From Bacillus cereus group sp. RP43 (lineage in GTDB: Bacteria > Bacillota > Bacilli > Bacillales > Bacillaceae_G), in NCBI RefSeq assembly GCF_040459645.1, contig NZ_JARVHQ010000001.1, positions 4,092,001-4,156,000 on the forward strand: DNA of 64,000 bases, written 5' to 3'. How positions within the stretch are numbered: position 1 is the stretch's first letter; each line of letters starts with the position of its first letter. Both the position numbers and the translations under genes were made by a program. Under the pieces are notes generated by a model. The model was not told where the DNA came from and made no database searches. It worked only from the letters and a program-made list of their open reading frames with translations. Of this stretch, positions 17,468 through 28,800 are shown in pieces.

Positions 17468-19585
17468 CTACGGTTTAGCTACTTTTGATTTTTCTCCTTC
17501 ACGGTTCGTTTGTGTGTTAAATGGTACAACGTAAAAACTTGGTTTTGAGAATATATTAATAAACTTTTCCTCATATTTCCCTGTTCCTTTTACCGTTCCA
17601 ACGTGAGTATGAATTCCTTTTTCAACTTTATAAATCCGGTACATAATTCGCTCATCAGGAAGCGGTGTCCAGCTTAGTTTCATTGCAAATAAACCGAAAG
17701 GACTAAAAGCCAGTTTTGCTTCCACGTTTTTAATCTTATCTAAACGAATTGGCAGTCCAATTGTTTCAACACCTTTTGGCCTATGAAAACTCGCTTTATC
17801 TTGTATATGTGCTTTCGTTAAAATCTTTTTAAATAACATCGTTGCAGATGCATTTCCATCTTGTAATTGATGCTCTTTATCAGTGCGGTCATAGCCAATC
17901 CAAACTGCACCTACTAAATTCGGTGTATATCCAACAAACCACATATCACGCGCACCATGGTCATCATTCGGCAGTGAAGTTGTACCTGTTTTTCCAGCTA
18001 AAGCTCCATTATATACACCAGCTTTCGCCGTACCTTCTTTCACAACCCCTTCCAGCATCTTTGTCATATACCATGCCGTTTGCTTTGAAAAGACTTTCGT
18101 TTCAGCTTTTGATGACTCTCCAATGACTGCCCCGTGTCTATTTAATACTTTATCGATAACGTGCGGTTCGATAATATTCCCGTTTGCTAAAAAAGAGCGG
18201 TACATTTTAACAAGATCAAATGGAGAAACACCATTTTTCAGTCCGCCAAGTGCTGTGCTTAAACCTGAGTCCGCAATATGAACATTCCCTTTCTCTAAAT
18301 ATTGCTTTCCCTCATCTACCCCTAATTCATTTAATAAAGATACAGCTGGCACGTTTGCTGATTCTAATACCGCATCGTACATCGTCATCTCTTTCGTATA
18401 CTCATGATTGTAATTTCGAGGTTCATAGCCTTCAAACGAACTTTTTTCATTCGTTAATAAAGAATACGGATTATATTTTTTCGTCTCAAGTGCAGGTCCA
18501 TATACGATAAGCGGCTTTAAAACAGAACCAGGCTGCCTTTTTGCAAAAACCCGATTAAGCCCTCTCGGAACATACTCTCTTCCGCCAATCGCAGCTTTAA
18601 TTCCGCCAGTCTGATTATCCATTAATAAAAATGCACCTTGGGTCCCGTTTTCTTTACCAGGGAAATTTCTCGCATCTTGAAACTGGTTATATGCTACCTT
18701 TTGAACTTTTTCATCCATCGGTACGACAAACGTATATCCTCCGCGCAGTACTTCTTGATGCGATAAACCATATAAACGCGCCGCTTCATCTATAACCATA
18801 TCGATATACGGCATATATGCGAGTTCACGTTCATCTGAATTTTTATAAAGAGCGATTGTTTTTCCTTGGTAACGAACACTATCTTCCGCTGTTAAATAGC
18901 CTTGTTTATGCATAAGTGACAAAACAAGATCACGGCGTTCCTTGCTCTTCTCAGGAGATAAGTACGGTGAATAGCCATTTGGCGCTTTCGGAAGCCCTGC
19001 AAGCATGGCTCCCTCTTCCACAGTTAAATCCTCTATATTTTTATTAAAATACAATTTTGCTGCCGCTTGAATTCCATATGCCCCGTGGCCAAAATAAATA
19101 TGGTTCATATACATTTCAAGAATTTGCTGCTTCGTATATTTTTGCTCTAATTGAAGAGAAATTGCGACCTCTTTCAATTTACGCGTAAATGTTTTTTCGC
19201 GAGTTAAAAAGACATTTTTAGCTAGTTGCTGCGTAATCGTACTACCGCCTTCTACCTTCTCTCCAGCTAACGCGTCTTTATAAAGCGCCCGAAATATAGA
19301 AGGGTAATCAATTCCTTGATGCTCATAAAAACGAGAATCTTCCACAGCAATAAATGCTTGCTGCACATACTTTGGAATTTCTTCGATCGGCACGAGCTCC
19401 CTATTTTCTACATATAATTTCGTAATTTCTTTTCCTTTCTGGTCAACGATACGTGATGAAGAGTGGAAAACAAGCTGCTTTTCATCCATCATATAGCCAC
19501 CAGTTAACACAATAAGTTTATAAAATACAATTGCTACTACAAACGTTGCTAACCCGCCCAATAAAGTCCACTTTGCTTTCTTCAT
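17468..19585 (-). CDS. pbpF: Class A penicillin-binding protein (PbpF-like)
   Basis: I start at ATG 19585 (MKKAKWTLLGGLATFV), preceded by AAGAAGGACG; the longer frame upstream has no site. The 705-residue protein has one N-terminal membrane anchor and a glycosyltransferase domain (EDSRFYEHQGIDYPSIFRAL; GGSTITQQLAKNVFL). The transpeptidase domain shows RQPGSVLKPL (SxxK), ESANVPAVS (SxN) and LAGKTGTT (KTG). A short beta-rich C-terminal tail follows. It polymerises and cross-links peptidoglycan. In B. subtilis pbpF also sits by hemEHY. It is divergent from hmoB. Confidence 0.92.
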   Translation of the reverse strand: MKKAKWTLLGGLATFVVAIVFYKLIVLTGGYMMDEKQLVFHSSSRIVDQKGKEITKLYVENRELVPIEEIPKYVQQAFIAVEDSRFYEHQGIDYPSIFRALYKDALAGEKVEGGSTITQQLAKNVFLTREKTFTRKLKEVAISLQLEQKYTKQQILEMYMNHIYFGHGAYGIQAAAKLYFNKNIEDLTVEEGAMLAGLPKAPNGYSPYLSPEKSKERRDLVLSLMHKQGYLTAEDSVRYQGKTIALYKNSDERELAYMPYIDMVIDEAARLYGLSHQEVLRGGYTFVVPMDEKVQKVAYNQFQDARNFPGKENGTQGAFLLMDNQTGGIKAAIGGREYVPRGLNRVFAKRQPGSVLKPLIVYGPALETKKYNPYSLLTNEKSSFEGYEPRNYNHEYTKEMTMYDAVLESANVPAVSLLNELGVDEGKQYLEKGNVHIADSGLSTALGGLKNGVSPFDLVKMYRSFLANGNIIEPHVIDKVLNRHGAVIGESSKAETKVFSKQTAWYMTKMLEGVVKEGTAKAGVYNGALAGKTGTTSLPNDDHGARDMWFVGYTPNLVGAVWIGYDRTDKEHQLQDGNASATMLFKKILTKAHIQDKASFHRPKGVETIGLPIRLDKIKNVEAKLAFSPFGLFAMKLSWTPLPDERIMYRIYKVEKGIHTHVGTVKGTGKYEEKFINIFSKPSFYVVPFNTQTNREGEKSKVAKP

Positions 19586-19652
19586 ACATCGTCCTTCTTT
19601 CCAAATGATGGTACATTTATTATTTGAAAAAGAAGTATCTTTATGTATATAA

Positions 19653-20222
<570 letters not shown>

Positions 20223-20250
20223 TTTTCTTGTTTTAGAGACCTCGGTACAT

Positions 20251-20300
20251 GAAATTATATTAGCGATTTTTCGAATATATCGACTTATCGACAAATCACA
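20251..20300. repeat. Short copy of the phased TATATCGA repeat element
   Basis: It starts GAAATTATAT and ends CGACTTATCGACAAA, the same ends as the longer array at 50381-50490, with the inner motif spaced 20 bases apart (20255 and 20275). Confidence 0.55.
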
Positions 20301-20308
20301 ACACAAAT

Positions 20309-20342
20309 AAAGGAAACACCATTACACGGTGTTTCCTTTTTC
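20309..20342. terminator. Rho-independent terminator
   Basis: AAAGGAAACACC pairs with GGTGTTTCCTTT across seven bases, between convergent hmoB and ydbT, with T and A runs outside. Confidence 0.85.
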
Positions 20343-21746
20343 TTTATACCAATTATATATGCGAAGCGCGTCTTCTTTTTGCATATGCTTCACTTTATAC
20401 CTCTGCCCCGCTACTGATACGGCAGCTGTACATAACTCGTCTTTCTTTTGAAAATGCGATTGATTGTATCCTATTGCTTGAACATGCCTTCTTCTCATGA
20501 TCCCTGTATATTTCGCAAGACCTCGGTACACCATTATTAACTGATTTTCTCGTATCATATATCCACCACTTTTATATCTAGCGTATGCAAGTATTGTAAA
20601 TACAATAAATAGTGGGATAAGAACGAATAACGCAGTATGTTGTTTAAAATATATACTCGCACCAGCGATCGGGACAGCGAGCACAGCACTTGTAATCCAG
20701 CCCATTACGACGTAACGGCGCAAAGCATCCTTCGGTAAATGAACGATTTCCTCTTCCATTTCATACGGCAACTGCAAATACGTAAGTAACTGCTGTACAT
20801 CTTTTTTCTTCATAAAAGGATGTAACATCACTTCATTCCCGGCGGATTCTATACTTTGAATGATTTCCACTTTGACAGAACAATAACCGAAAGGCTGGCG
20901 GAGAATTCCTTCTTTCACCGTAATCGCTTGAATGCGGTGTAATTTTAAAACAAACTCTTTCTTATCAAATAATCCTTGAACGATGCGAACTTCATTTTCA
21001 TTGCGCTCTATTTTAAAGTTCGCATATTTTAACGCATAGCCAGCTGTCGAAACGACCCACGAAACTGCCATTAAAATCGCGGCCATAACGATTAATTCAT
21101 ATACACCGTTATCCATCACATACGCTTCCACTTTATTTATGAGCCATTCTGGAAGAAATTGATTAAACTCTGTGTAAATAAGAAGTAATCCAGAAAACAC
21201 TAATCCGAATCTACCAGACGTAATGGAAGCCACTAAAATCTCTTTCATCGTTAACTGATAAATCGTCTTACTTTCTTCTGCCATGGGTACTTCTTCACTC
21301 GCAGCGCTTCTTTTTTTATTTAATAAGGCAATCAGTTCCTTCGCTTCATCTTCTTTAATGCCAGCTAACATCACTTCTGGCTCACTACCGCCGCCCGCTA
21401 CTTCTATATTTAATTTCGTAAGTCCAAGCATTTGATAAATGACATTAGAAGATGTACTAATATTTTGCACACGGTCTTTATTTAAATAACTTTCCTTCTT
21501 TACAAAAACACCGTGTTTTATATGTAAAATATTATTCTCAACCCAGTATACTTTGAAATACCATTTTACAGCTGAAAAAATAGCCATAATAAATAATATA
21601 GCCAAAAGAACAAGATGTAAGAAATACCAAGGCTCTACTTCACCATCTGAACGAAATAGTACAAGTAAAATAAAAGGCAACAAATTCACAATTTTAATGC
21701 CTAATAAAATCGTAATCGGATGTTGCCTCTTATACATCCTCATCAC
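20322..21746 (-). CDS. ydbT: YdbT-like PH-domain membrane protein, copy 1
   Basis: A 474-residue membrane protein with three bacterial PH (bPH_2) units. After the first two membrane helices comes one unit (VENNILHIKHGVFVKKESYL; RVQNISTSSNVIYQMLGLTK). Another (RIVQGLFDKKEFVLKLHRIQ) lies mid-protein and a third (MVYRGLAKYTGIMRRRHVQA) near the C-terminus. The start region reads GTG-ATG-AGG-ATG and overlaps the ydbS stop by 17 bases, so translational coupling is likely. YdbS/YdbT pairs are reported to relate to antimicrobial compound tolerance in B. subtilis relatives; the mechanism is uncertain. A paralogous pair lies at 33158-35057. Confidence 0.85.
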   Translation of the reverse strand: MMRMYKRQHPITILLGIKIVNLLPFILLVLFRSDGEVEPWYFLHLVLLAILFIMAIFSAVKWYFKVYWVENNILHIKHGVFVKKESYLNKDRVQNISTSSNVIYQMLGLTKLNIEVAGGGSEPEVMLAGIKEDEAKELIALLNKKRSAASEEVPMAEESKTIYQLTMKEILVASITSGRFGLVFSGLLLIYTEFNQFLPEWLINKVEAYVMDNGVYELIVMAAILMAVSWVVSTAGYALKYANFKIERNENEVRIVQGLFDKKEFVLKLHRIQAITVKEGILRQPFGYCSVKVEIIQSIESAGNEVMLHPFMKKKDVQQLLTYLQLPYEMEEEIVHLPKDALRRYVVMGWITSAVLAVPIAGASIYFKQHTALFVLIPLFIVFTILAYARYKSGGYMIRENQLIMVYRGLAKYTGIMRRRHVQAIGYNQSHFQKKDELCTAAVSVAGQRYKVKHMQKEDALRIYNWYKEKGNTV

Positions 21747-22206
21747 TCACTTTCGCAAGCTCTCCAATTTGTCTTTTCAACTGCTCTGCTTCTTCTTTCG
21801 TTAAACCAGGAATACTATGAGAAGTTGCCGCTGTTGAAATATGTAATTCTGCTAAATTATACTTTCTCATAATTGGTCCTTGCTCAATTGTTACGTGCTG
21901 CACGCGGATCATCGGAATAAGTACGCGTTTTACAACGAACATTCCCTTTTGAATTTCAATCTCTTCTTCATTTAATCTGTAACTATAGTAACGTTGACGT
22001 AAATTTGGAAATACAAAATAGTCGAGTGGTATATATATAACTGCTCCTGTCACTAACAATCCAAACAACCAACCCCACCAGTTAAAGCTAATCATAAAAA
22101 AGAAATACGCAATTACGACTGCTAGTATAACCACTGCCCCAATTAAAGCGTGAATTCTCCACACTTTCAGCATATTAGAATGAATCTCCTTTTCTAACGG
22201 CTGCAT
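21730..22206 (-). CDS. ydbS: YdbS-like PH-domain membrane protein, copy 1
   Basis: A 158-residue protein with two membrane helices near residues 20-60 and one bPH_2 unit (YYSYRLNEEEIEIQKGMFVV; VQHVTIEQGPIMRKYNLAEL; STAATSHSIPGL). It is first in the ydbS-ydbT operon. The same product is encoded again at 34581-35057. Confidence 0.85.
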   Translation of the reverse strand: MQPLEKEIHSNMLKVWRIHALIGAVVILAVVIAYFFFMISFNWWGWLFGLLVTGAVIYIPLDYFVFPNLRQRYYSYRLNEEEIEIQKGMFVVKRVLIPMIRVQHVTIEQGPIMRKYNLAELHISTAATSHSIPGLTKEEAEQLKRQIGELAKVSDEDV

Positions 22207-22280
22207 CTCATCACTCCAATTATATGAATTTATTAATTATATACTAGTTGTTATATACAGTTTTGTAAAATTATAGTTTT

Positions 22281-22577
22281 TCACATCGTATCCATTACTT
22301 CTTTAAAATTCCCTTCATTTATGGAATACACCTGAAACTGAATGTAATCTGTTTCATTCGTATTAGGACGAGCATATGGCAAAAGGTTAAATTTAGAAGC
22401 AGATCTTCCTAACATATCCGTAACCATAAGGGCGACGTCAATATACTCAAAATCTACACGGAATACTACCGCTTCTCCCGTAAATTCATAATCTTTAATC
22501 GCATCATAAGACTTATTTGCACTAATTAACGTCACTTTTAATAGTTGGTTCAAATTTTCTGGTTTGAAATTAATCAT
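22281..22577 (-). CDS. Conserved-looking small protein, function unknown
   Basis: A 98-residue soluble protein (MINFKPENLNQLLKVTLISA...) with mixed alpha/beta character and no motif I recognise. AAAAGGAGTTG is well placed before the ATG, which supports a real gene. It stands alone upstream of the ydbS operon on the same strand. Confidence 0.55.
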   Translation of the reverse strand: MINFKPENLNQLLKVTLISANKSYDAIKDYEFTGEAVVFRVDFEYIDVALMVTDMLGRSASKFNLLPYARPNTNETDYIQFQVYSINEGNFKEVMDTM

Positions 22578-22702
22578 TTATACAACTCCTTTTTCGAATA
22601 AAACACTACGAAAATAGTGTAATCTTTTACTTTCATAGCCTCACACATTCATTATATTAAAAATAAAGCTAGTTTTTTATAATTTTTTTGATATAATTAC
22701 TT

Positions 22703-22780
22703 ACGGGAAACGGGAAGAACTTTATCTTCCCTTGTGTTTTTTATTTGCATCTAGTACTTTTGCTAGATGCCTTTTTTTAT
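22703..22780 (+). ncRNA. Candidate small RNA with two hairpins
   Basis: An extended -10 (TG-A-TATAAT, 22689-22697) is followed by GGGAAGA/TCTTCCC (22712-22731) and then GCATCTAG/CTAGATGC (22747-22770) with a run of seven T. No ORF fits between them and no plus-strand gene precedes it, so a roughly 75-base transcript with its own terminator is plausible. Confidence 0.45.
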
Positions 22781-22794
22781 GCCAAATAAGCTAA

Positions 22795-22830
22795 AAAAGG
22801 TATCCTCAAATACTTTGAGGATACCTTTTC
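22795..22830. terminator. Terminator of the adhesin gene
   Basis: AAAAGGTATCCTCAAA pairs with TTTGAGGATACCTTTT across three bases, eight bases past the adhesin stop codon. Confidence 0.88.
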
Positions 22831-22837
22831 ACTTTCA

Positions 22838-25800
22838 TTATCTCTGTTTTTTTCTACCTAATACAAGTAAGCCAAAACTCATCATTACAAGAAGTGCTCC
22901 CATATATGGTTCCACAGGCATTTTCTGCCCTGTCTTCGGTAATTCTTTTTCAGGCTTCTCTGGGTTCGTTGTTCCAGGCTTCTCTGGATTCGTTGTTCCA
23001 GGTTTCTCTGGATTCGTTGTTCCAGGTTTTTCTGGATCTGTTGTTCCAGGCTTCTCTGGTTCTGTTGTTTCCGGTTTTTCTGGACCTGGTGTTTCAGGCT
23101 TCTCTGGTTCTGTTGTTTCCGGTTTTTCTGGACCTGGTGTTTCAGGCTTCTCTGGTTCTGTTGTTTCCGGTTTTTCTGGACCTGGTGGTGCTAAAGGAAT
23201 CAATTTGTTTAATACTTCTAATTGAACTGAACTTATCATTCCTTTTGTAATTTCAAATGGAATTGGATTAGTTAATTTTTCATATCCTTTTGGTGCTTCT
23301 ACTTCTACAAGTGTATAGTTACCTACAGATAGATCTGAGACTTTTGCTTTTCCTTCTTTATCTGTTGTTACTCTCGCTACTACTTTACCTTTTTCATCTT
23401 GTACTTCAAACACAGCTCCTGATAATATATTCTTGCTTTCAGCAGCCATTTTTGTAATTTCCACTGAACCTTTGTCTAATAGTTCATTCTCTACTTTCAA
23501 TGATAAAACTTTCGTCATACCTTTTGTAATCTCGAATGATACTGGTTCTGTTAGTTTTTTGTAGCCTGGTAAGCTTTCTACCTCTACTAGTTTGTAACTT
23601 CCTACAGATAAATCTGAAACTTTTACTTTTCCTTCTTTATCTGTCGTTACTTTTGTTACTACTTTACCTTTTTCATCTTGTACTTCAAAAGTTACGCCCG
23701 CTAATACTGCACCACTTTCTTTGTCCACTTTTGTAATTTCTACTGAGCCTTTATCTAACTGCTCATTCTCCACTTTCAACGATAGGACTTCTGTCATACC
23801 TTTTTTAATTTCAAATGATACTGGTTCTGTTAATTTTTTGTATCCTGGTAAGTTTTCTTTCTCTACTAATTTGTACTTACCTACAGATAAATCTGAAATT
23901 GTTGCTTTTCCTTCTTTATCTGTCGTTACTTCTGTTACTACTTTGCCTTGCTCATCTTGTACTTCGAAGACTACGCCTTCTAATACTTTTTGGCTATCTT
24001 TGTCTACTTTTGTGATTTCTACAGATCCTGTATCAATCATTTCATTTTCGACTTTTAAATCTAGTAATTTTGTCATGCCTTTTTCAATTTGGAAAGTAAT
24101 CGGATCTACTAGTAACTTATAACCTTTTGGTGCTTTTACTTCGACTAATTTGTATGTGCCAACTGATAAATTAGTAACTTTTACTTTCCCTTCTTTATCT
24201 GTCGCTACTTTTGAAACTACGTTTCCTGCTTCATCTTGAATTTCAAATACTGCATCAGCTAAAGCGTCTTTATTTTCTTTGTCTACTTTTGTAATTTCTA
24301 CATTTCCTGTATCCACTAATTCATTTTCGACAGTTAACTTTAATGCTGTTATTCTACCCTTTTCAATTTCGAATGAAATTGGTTTTTCAAGTGGTTTGTA
24401 TCCTGCTGGTGTTTCTACTTCTACCAACTCATACTTCCCAATAGATAGATCTGAAACATTTGCCTTTCCAGATTTATCCGTTGTTACTTTCGCTACTACT
24501 TTACCTTTTGAATCACGTACTTCAAATACAACACCTTCTAATGGCGCTTTACTATCTTTATCTATTTTTGTAATTTCTACATTCCCCGTATCCACCATTT
24601 CATTTTCTACAGTGAACACTAGAGATTTCGTCATACCTTTTTTAATTTCAAACGGTACCGGCTTTTCTAATTTTTTATAGCCTGGTAAGTTCTCTACTTC
24701 TACTAGTTTGTACTTTCCTACTGATAAATCTGAAACGTTTGCTTTTCCATCTTTATCTGTCGTTACTTTTGTTACTACTTTTCCAGTTTCATCTTGCACT
24801 TCGAAGACTACACCTGCTAACGGTGCCTTATTATCTTTATCTATCTTCGCTATCTCTACATTTCCCGTATCTATCATTTCATTTTCTATTTTTAATGATA
24901 GAACTTCTGTCATACCTTTTTTAATCTCGAATGATACTGGTTCTGTTAGTTTTTTATATCCTGGTAAGCTTTCTACCTCTACTAGTTTGTAACTTCCTAC
25001 AGATAGATCTGAAACTTTTACTTTTCCTTCTTTATCTGTCGTTACTTTCGTTACTACTTTATCTTTTTCATCTTGAATTTCAAAGACTACGCCTGCTAAT
25101 GTCTTCTGGCTGTCTTTATCTACTTTTGTAATTTCTACTGAACCTTTGTCTACTAGTTCGTTCTCTACTTTCAGTGATAAGACTTCTGTCATACCTTTTG
25201 TAATTTCGAACGATACTGGTTTCGCTAGTTTTTTGTATCCTGGTAAACTTTCTACCTCTACTAGCTTATATTTTCCTACTGATAAATCTAAAATTGTTGC
25301 TTTTCCATCTTTATCTGTCGTTACTTTCGTTACTACTTTATCTTTTTCATCTTGCACTTCGAAGGTTACGCCTGCCAATGCTGCGCCACTTTCTTTGTCC
25401 ACTTTTGTAATTTCTACTGAACCTTTATCTACTAGTTCGTTCTCTACTTTCAGTGATAAAACTTTCGTCATACCTTTTTTGATTTCGAACGATACTGGTT
25501 TCGCTAGTTTTTTGTAGCCTGGTAAGCTTTCTACCTCTACTAGCTTATATTTCCCTACTGATAAATCTGAAATTGTTGCTTTTCCATCCTTATCTGTTGT
25601 TACTTTTGTTACTACTTTATCTTTTTCATCTTGTACTTCGAAGGTTACGCCCGCTAATACTGCGCCACTTTCTTTGTCCACTTTTGTAATTTCTACTGAA
25701 CCTTTATCTAACAGTTCGTTCTCTACTTTCACCGATAGGACTGTCGTCATACCTTTTTTAATTTCGAACGATACTGGCTCTGTTAGTTTTTTGTATCCCG

Positions 25801-28800
25801 GTAATCCTGCTTTTTCTACTAATTTGTACTTGCCTACAGATAAGTCTGAGACTTTTGCTTTTCCTTCTTTATCTGTCGTTACTTCTGTTACTACTTTGCC
25901 TGCTTCATCTTGTACTTCAAAGACTACGCCTGCTAATGTCTTCTGGCTGTCTTTATCTACTTTTGTAATTTCTACTGAACCTTTGTCTACTAGTTCATTC
26001 TCTACTTTCACCGATAGGACTGTCGTCATACCTTTTTTAATTTCGAATGATACTGGTTCTGTTAATTTTTTGTATCCTGGTAAGTTTTCTTTCTCTACTA
26101 ATTTGTACTTACCTACAGATAAATCTGAAATTGTTGCTTTTCCTTCTTTATCTGTCGTTACTTCTGTTACTACTTTGCCTTGCTCATCTTGTACTTCGAA
26201 GACTACGCCTTCTAATACTTTTTGGCTATCTTTGTCTACTTTTGTGATTTCTACTGAACCTTTATCTAATAATTCGTTCTCTACTTTTATTGATAAAACT
26301 TCTGTCATACCTTTTTTAATTTCGAATGATACTGGTTTCGCTAGTTTTTTATATCCTGGTAAGCTTTCTACCTCTACTAGCTTATATTTCCCTACGGATA
26401 AATCTGAAATTGTTGCTTTTCCATCTTTATCCGTTGTTACTTTTGTTACTACTTTATCTTTTTCATCTTGCACTTCGAAGGTTACGCCCGCTAATACTGC
26501 GCCACTTTCTTTGTCCACTTTTGTAATTTCTACTGAACCTTTATCTAATAGTTCGTTCTCTACCTTCAATGATAAAACTTTCGTCATACCTTTTTTGATT
26601 TCGAACGATACTGGTTCTGTTAGTTTTTTGTAGCCTGGTAAGCCTGCTTTTTCTACTAATTTGTACTTTCCTACAGATAAGTCTGAGACTTTTGCTTTTC
26701 CTTCTTTATCTGTCGTTACTTCTGTTACTACTTTGCCTGCTTCATCTTGTACTTCAAAGACTACGCCTGCTAATGCTTTTTGGCTGTCTTTATCTACTTT
26801 TGTAATTTCTACGTTACCCTTGTCTAACATTTCGTTTTCTACTGTTAAAGTAAGAGATTTTGTCATGCCTTTTTCAATTTGGAAAGTAATCGGATCTACT
26901 AATTGCTTATATCCTTTTGGTGCTTTTACTTCTACCAACTTGTATGTTCCAACTGATAAATTAGTAACTTGTGCGTGCCCTTTTTTATCTGTCGTTATTT
27001 TAGCAACCACTTGTCCTGCTTCATCTTGAATCTCAAATACGGCATCCGCTAAAGCATCTTTATTTTCTTTGTCTACTTTTGTAATTTCTACATTTCCTGA
27101 ATCCACTAATTCATTTTCGACAGTTAATTGTAATGCTGTTACTCTACCTTTTTCAATTTCGAATGAAATTGGTTTTTCTAGCGGTTTGTATCCTGCTGGT
27201 GTTTCTACTTCTACCAACTCATACTTTCCAATAGATAAATCTGAAACATTTGCTTTTCCATCTTTATCCGTTGTTACTTTAGTAACTACTTTCCCTTTTG
27301 AATCACGTACTTCAAACACAACACCTTGTAATGGCGCTTTACTATCTTTGTCTATCTTTGTGATCTCTACATCCCCTGTATCTACCATTTCATTTTCTAC
27401 AGTAAATGTTAAAGACTTCGTCATACCTTTTTTAATTTCAAATGATACTGGTTTTTCTAACTTTTTATAACCAGGTAAACTTTCTACCTCTACTAATTCA
27501 TACTTTCCTACAGGTAAATCTGAAACATTTGCTTTTCCATCTTTATCTGTCGTTACTTTTTTCACCTCATTGCCCTTTTCATCTTGGACAACAAACGTTA
27601 CTCCCGCTAACGGTGCCTTATTATCTTTATCTATCTTTGTGATCTCTACATTTCCCGTATCTACCATTTCATTTTCTATTTTTAATGATAGTACCTCAAT
27701 CATGCCTTTTTTGATTTCAAATGATACTGGCTCTGTTAGTTTCTTATAGCCTGGTAAACTTTCTACTTCTACTAGTTTGTACTTTCCTACTGATAGGTCT
27801 GCAACTTTTGCTTTTCCATTTTTATCTGTTGTTAATTTCTTTATTACTTTTCCAGCTTCATCTTGCACTTCGAAGACTACACCTTCTAATGCTTTTTGGC
27901 TGTCTTTATCTACTTTTGTAATTTCTACTGAGCCTTTATCTAACTGCTCATTTTCTACTTTCAATGATAAGACTTCTGTCATACCTTTTTTAATTTCGAA
28001 TGATACTGGCTCTGTTAGTTTTTTGTAACCTGGTAAGCTTTCCGTCTCTACTAATTTGTATTTTCCTACTGATAAGTCTGAGACATTCGCTTTTCCATCT
28101 TTATCTGTCGTTACCTTTTTCACCACTTTGCCTTTTTCATCTTGGACTTCGAAGACTACGCCTGCTAATGCTTTTTGGCTGTCTTTATCTACTTTTATAA
28201 TTTCTACTGAGCCTTTATCTAACTGCTCATTTTCTACTTTCAATGATAAGACTTCTGTCATACCCTTTTTAATTTCAAATGATACTGGCTCTGTTAGTTT
28301 TTTGTAACCTGGTAAGCTTTTCGTCTCTACTAATTTGTAATTTCCTACTGATAAGTCTGAGACATTCGCTTTTCCATCTTTATCTGTCGTTACCTTTTTC
28401 ACCACTTTGCCTTTTTCATCTTGGACTTCAAATTCGACACCCGCTAATACTGCGCCGCTTTCTTTATCCACTTTTGTAATTTCTACTGAGCCTTTGTTTA
28501 CCATTGCATTTTCTACTGTTATTGGGAATATGCCGTCCCCTGCTACATTTACTTCGAACTCTTTTTCTTTTAATTGGTATCCTTCAGGCGCTTTCGTTTC
28601 TTTTAAAATATATTTTCCTGGTGCTAACGGTTTAGAGATTGCCTTACCGTCTTTATCTGTAATAATATGTTCAACTACTACACCGTCTTTTACTACATCA
28701 AACTCTGCATTTGCTAATGCTTTACCACCATTTTCCGAATCAATTTTCTTTAATTCAATTTGACCCTTTTGCATGGTATTTTTAATTTCAATTGTCTTTG

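Noticed and set aside
23191..28500. Regularly spaced repeats resembling a CRISPR or satellite
   Set aside because: The 279-base period encodes one Cna_B domain per unit in frame; there are no spacers.
22894..28763. Many plus-strand ORFs across the adhesin gene, some repeating every 279 bases
   Set aside because: They are mirror frames of the repeat array; the minus-strand frame has the signal peptide, domains, LPKTG and ribosome binding site.
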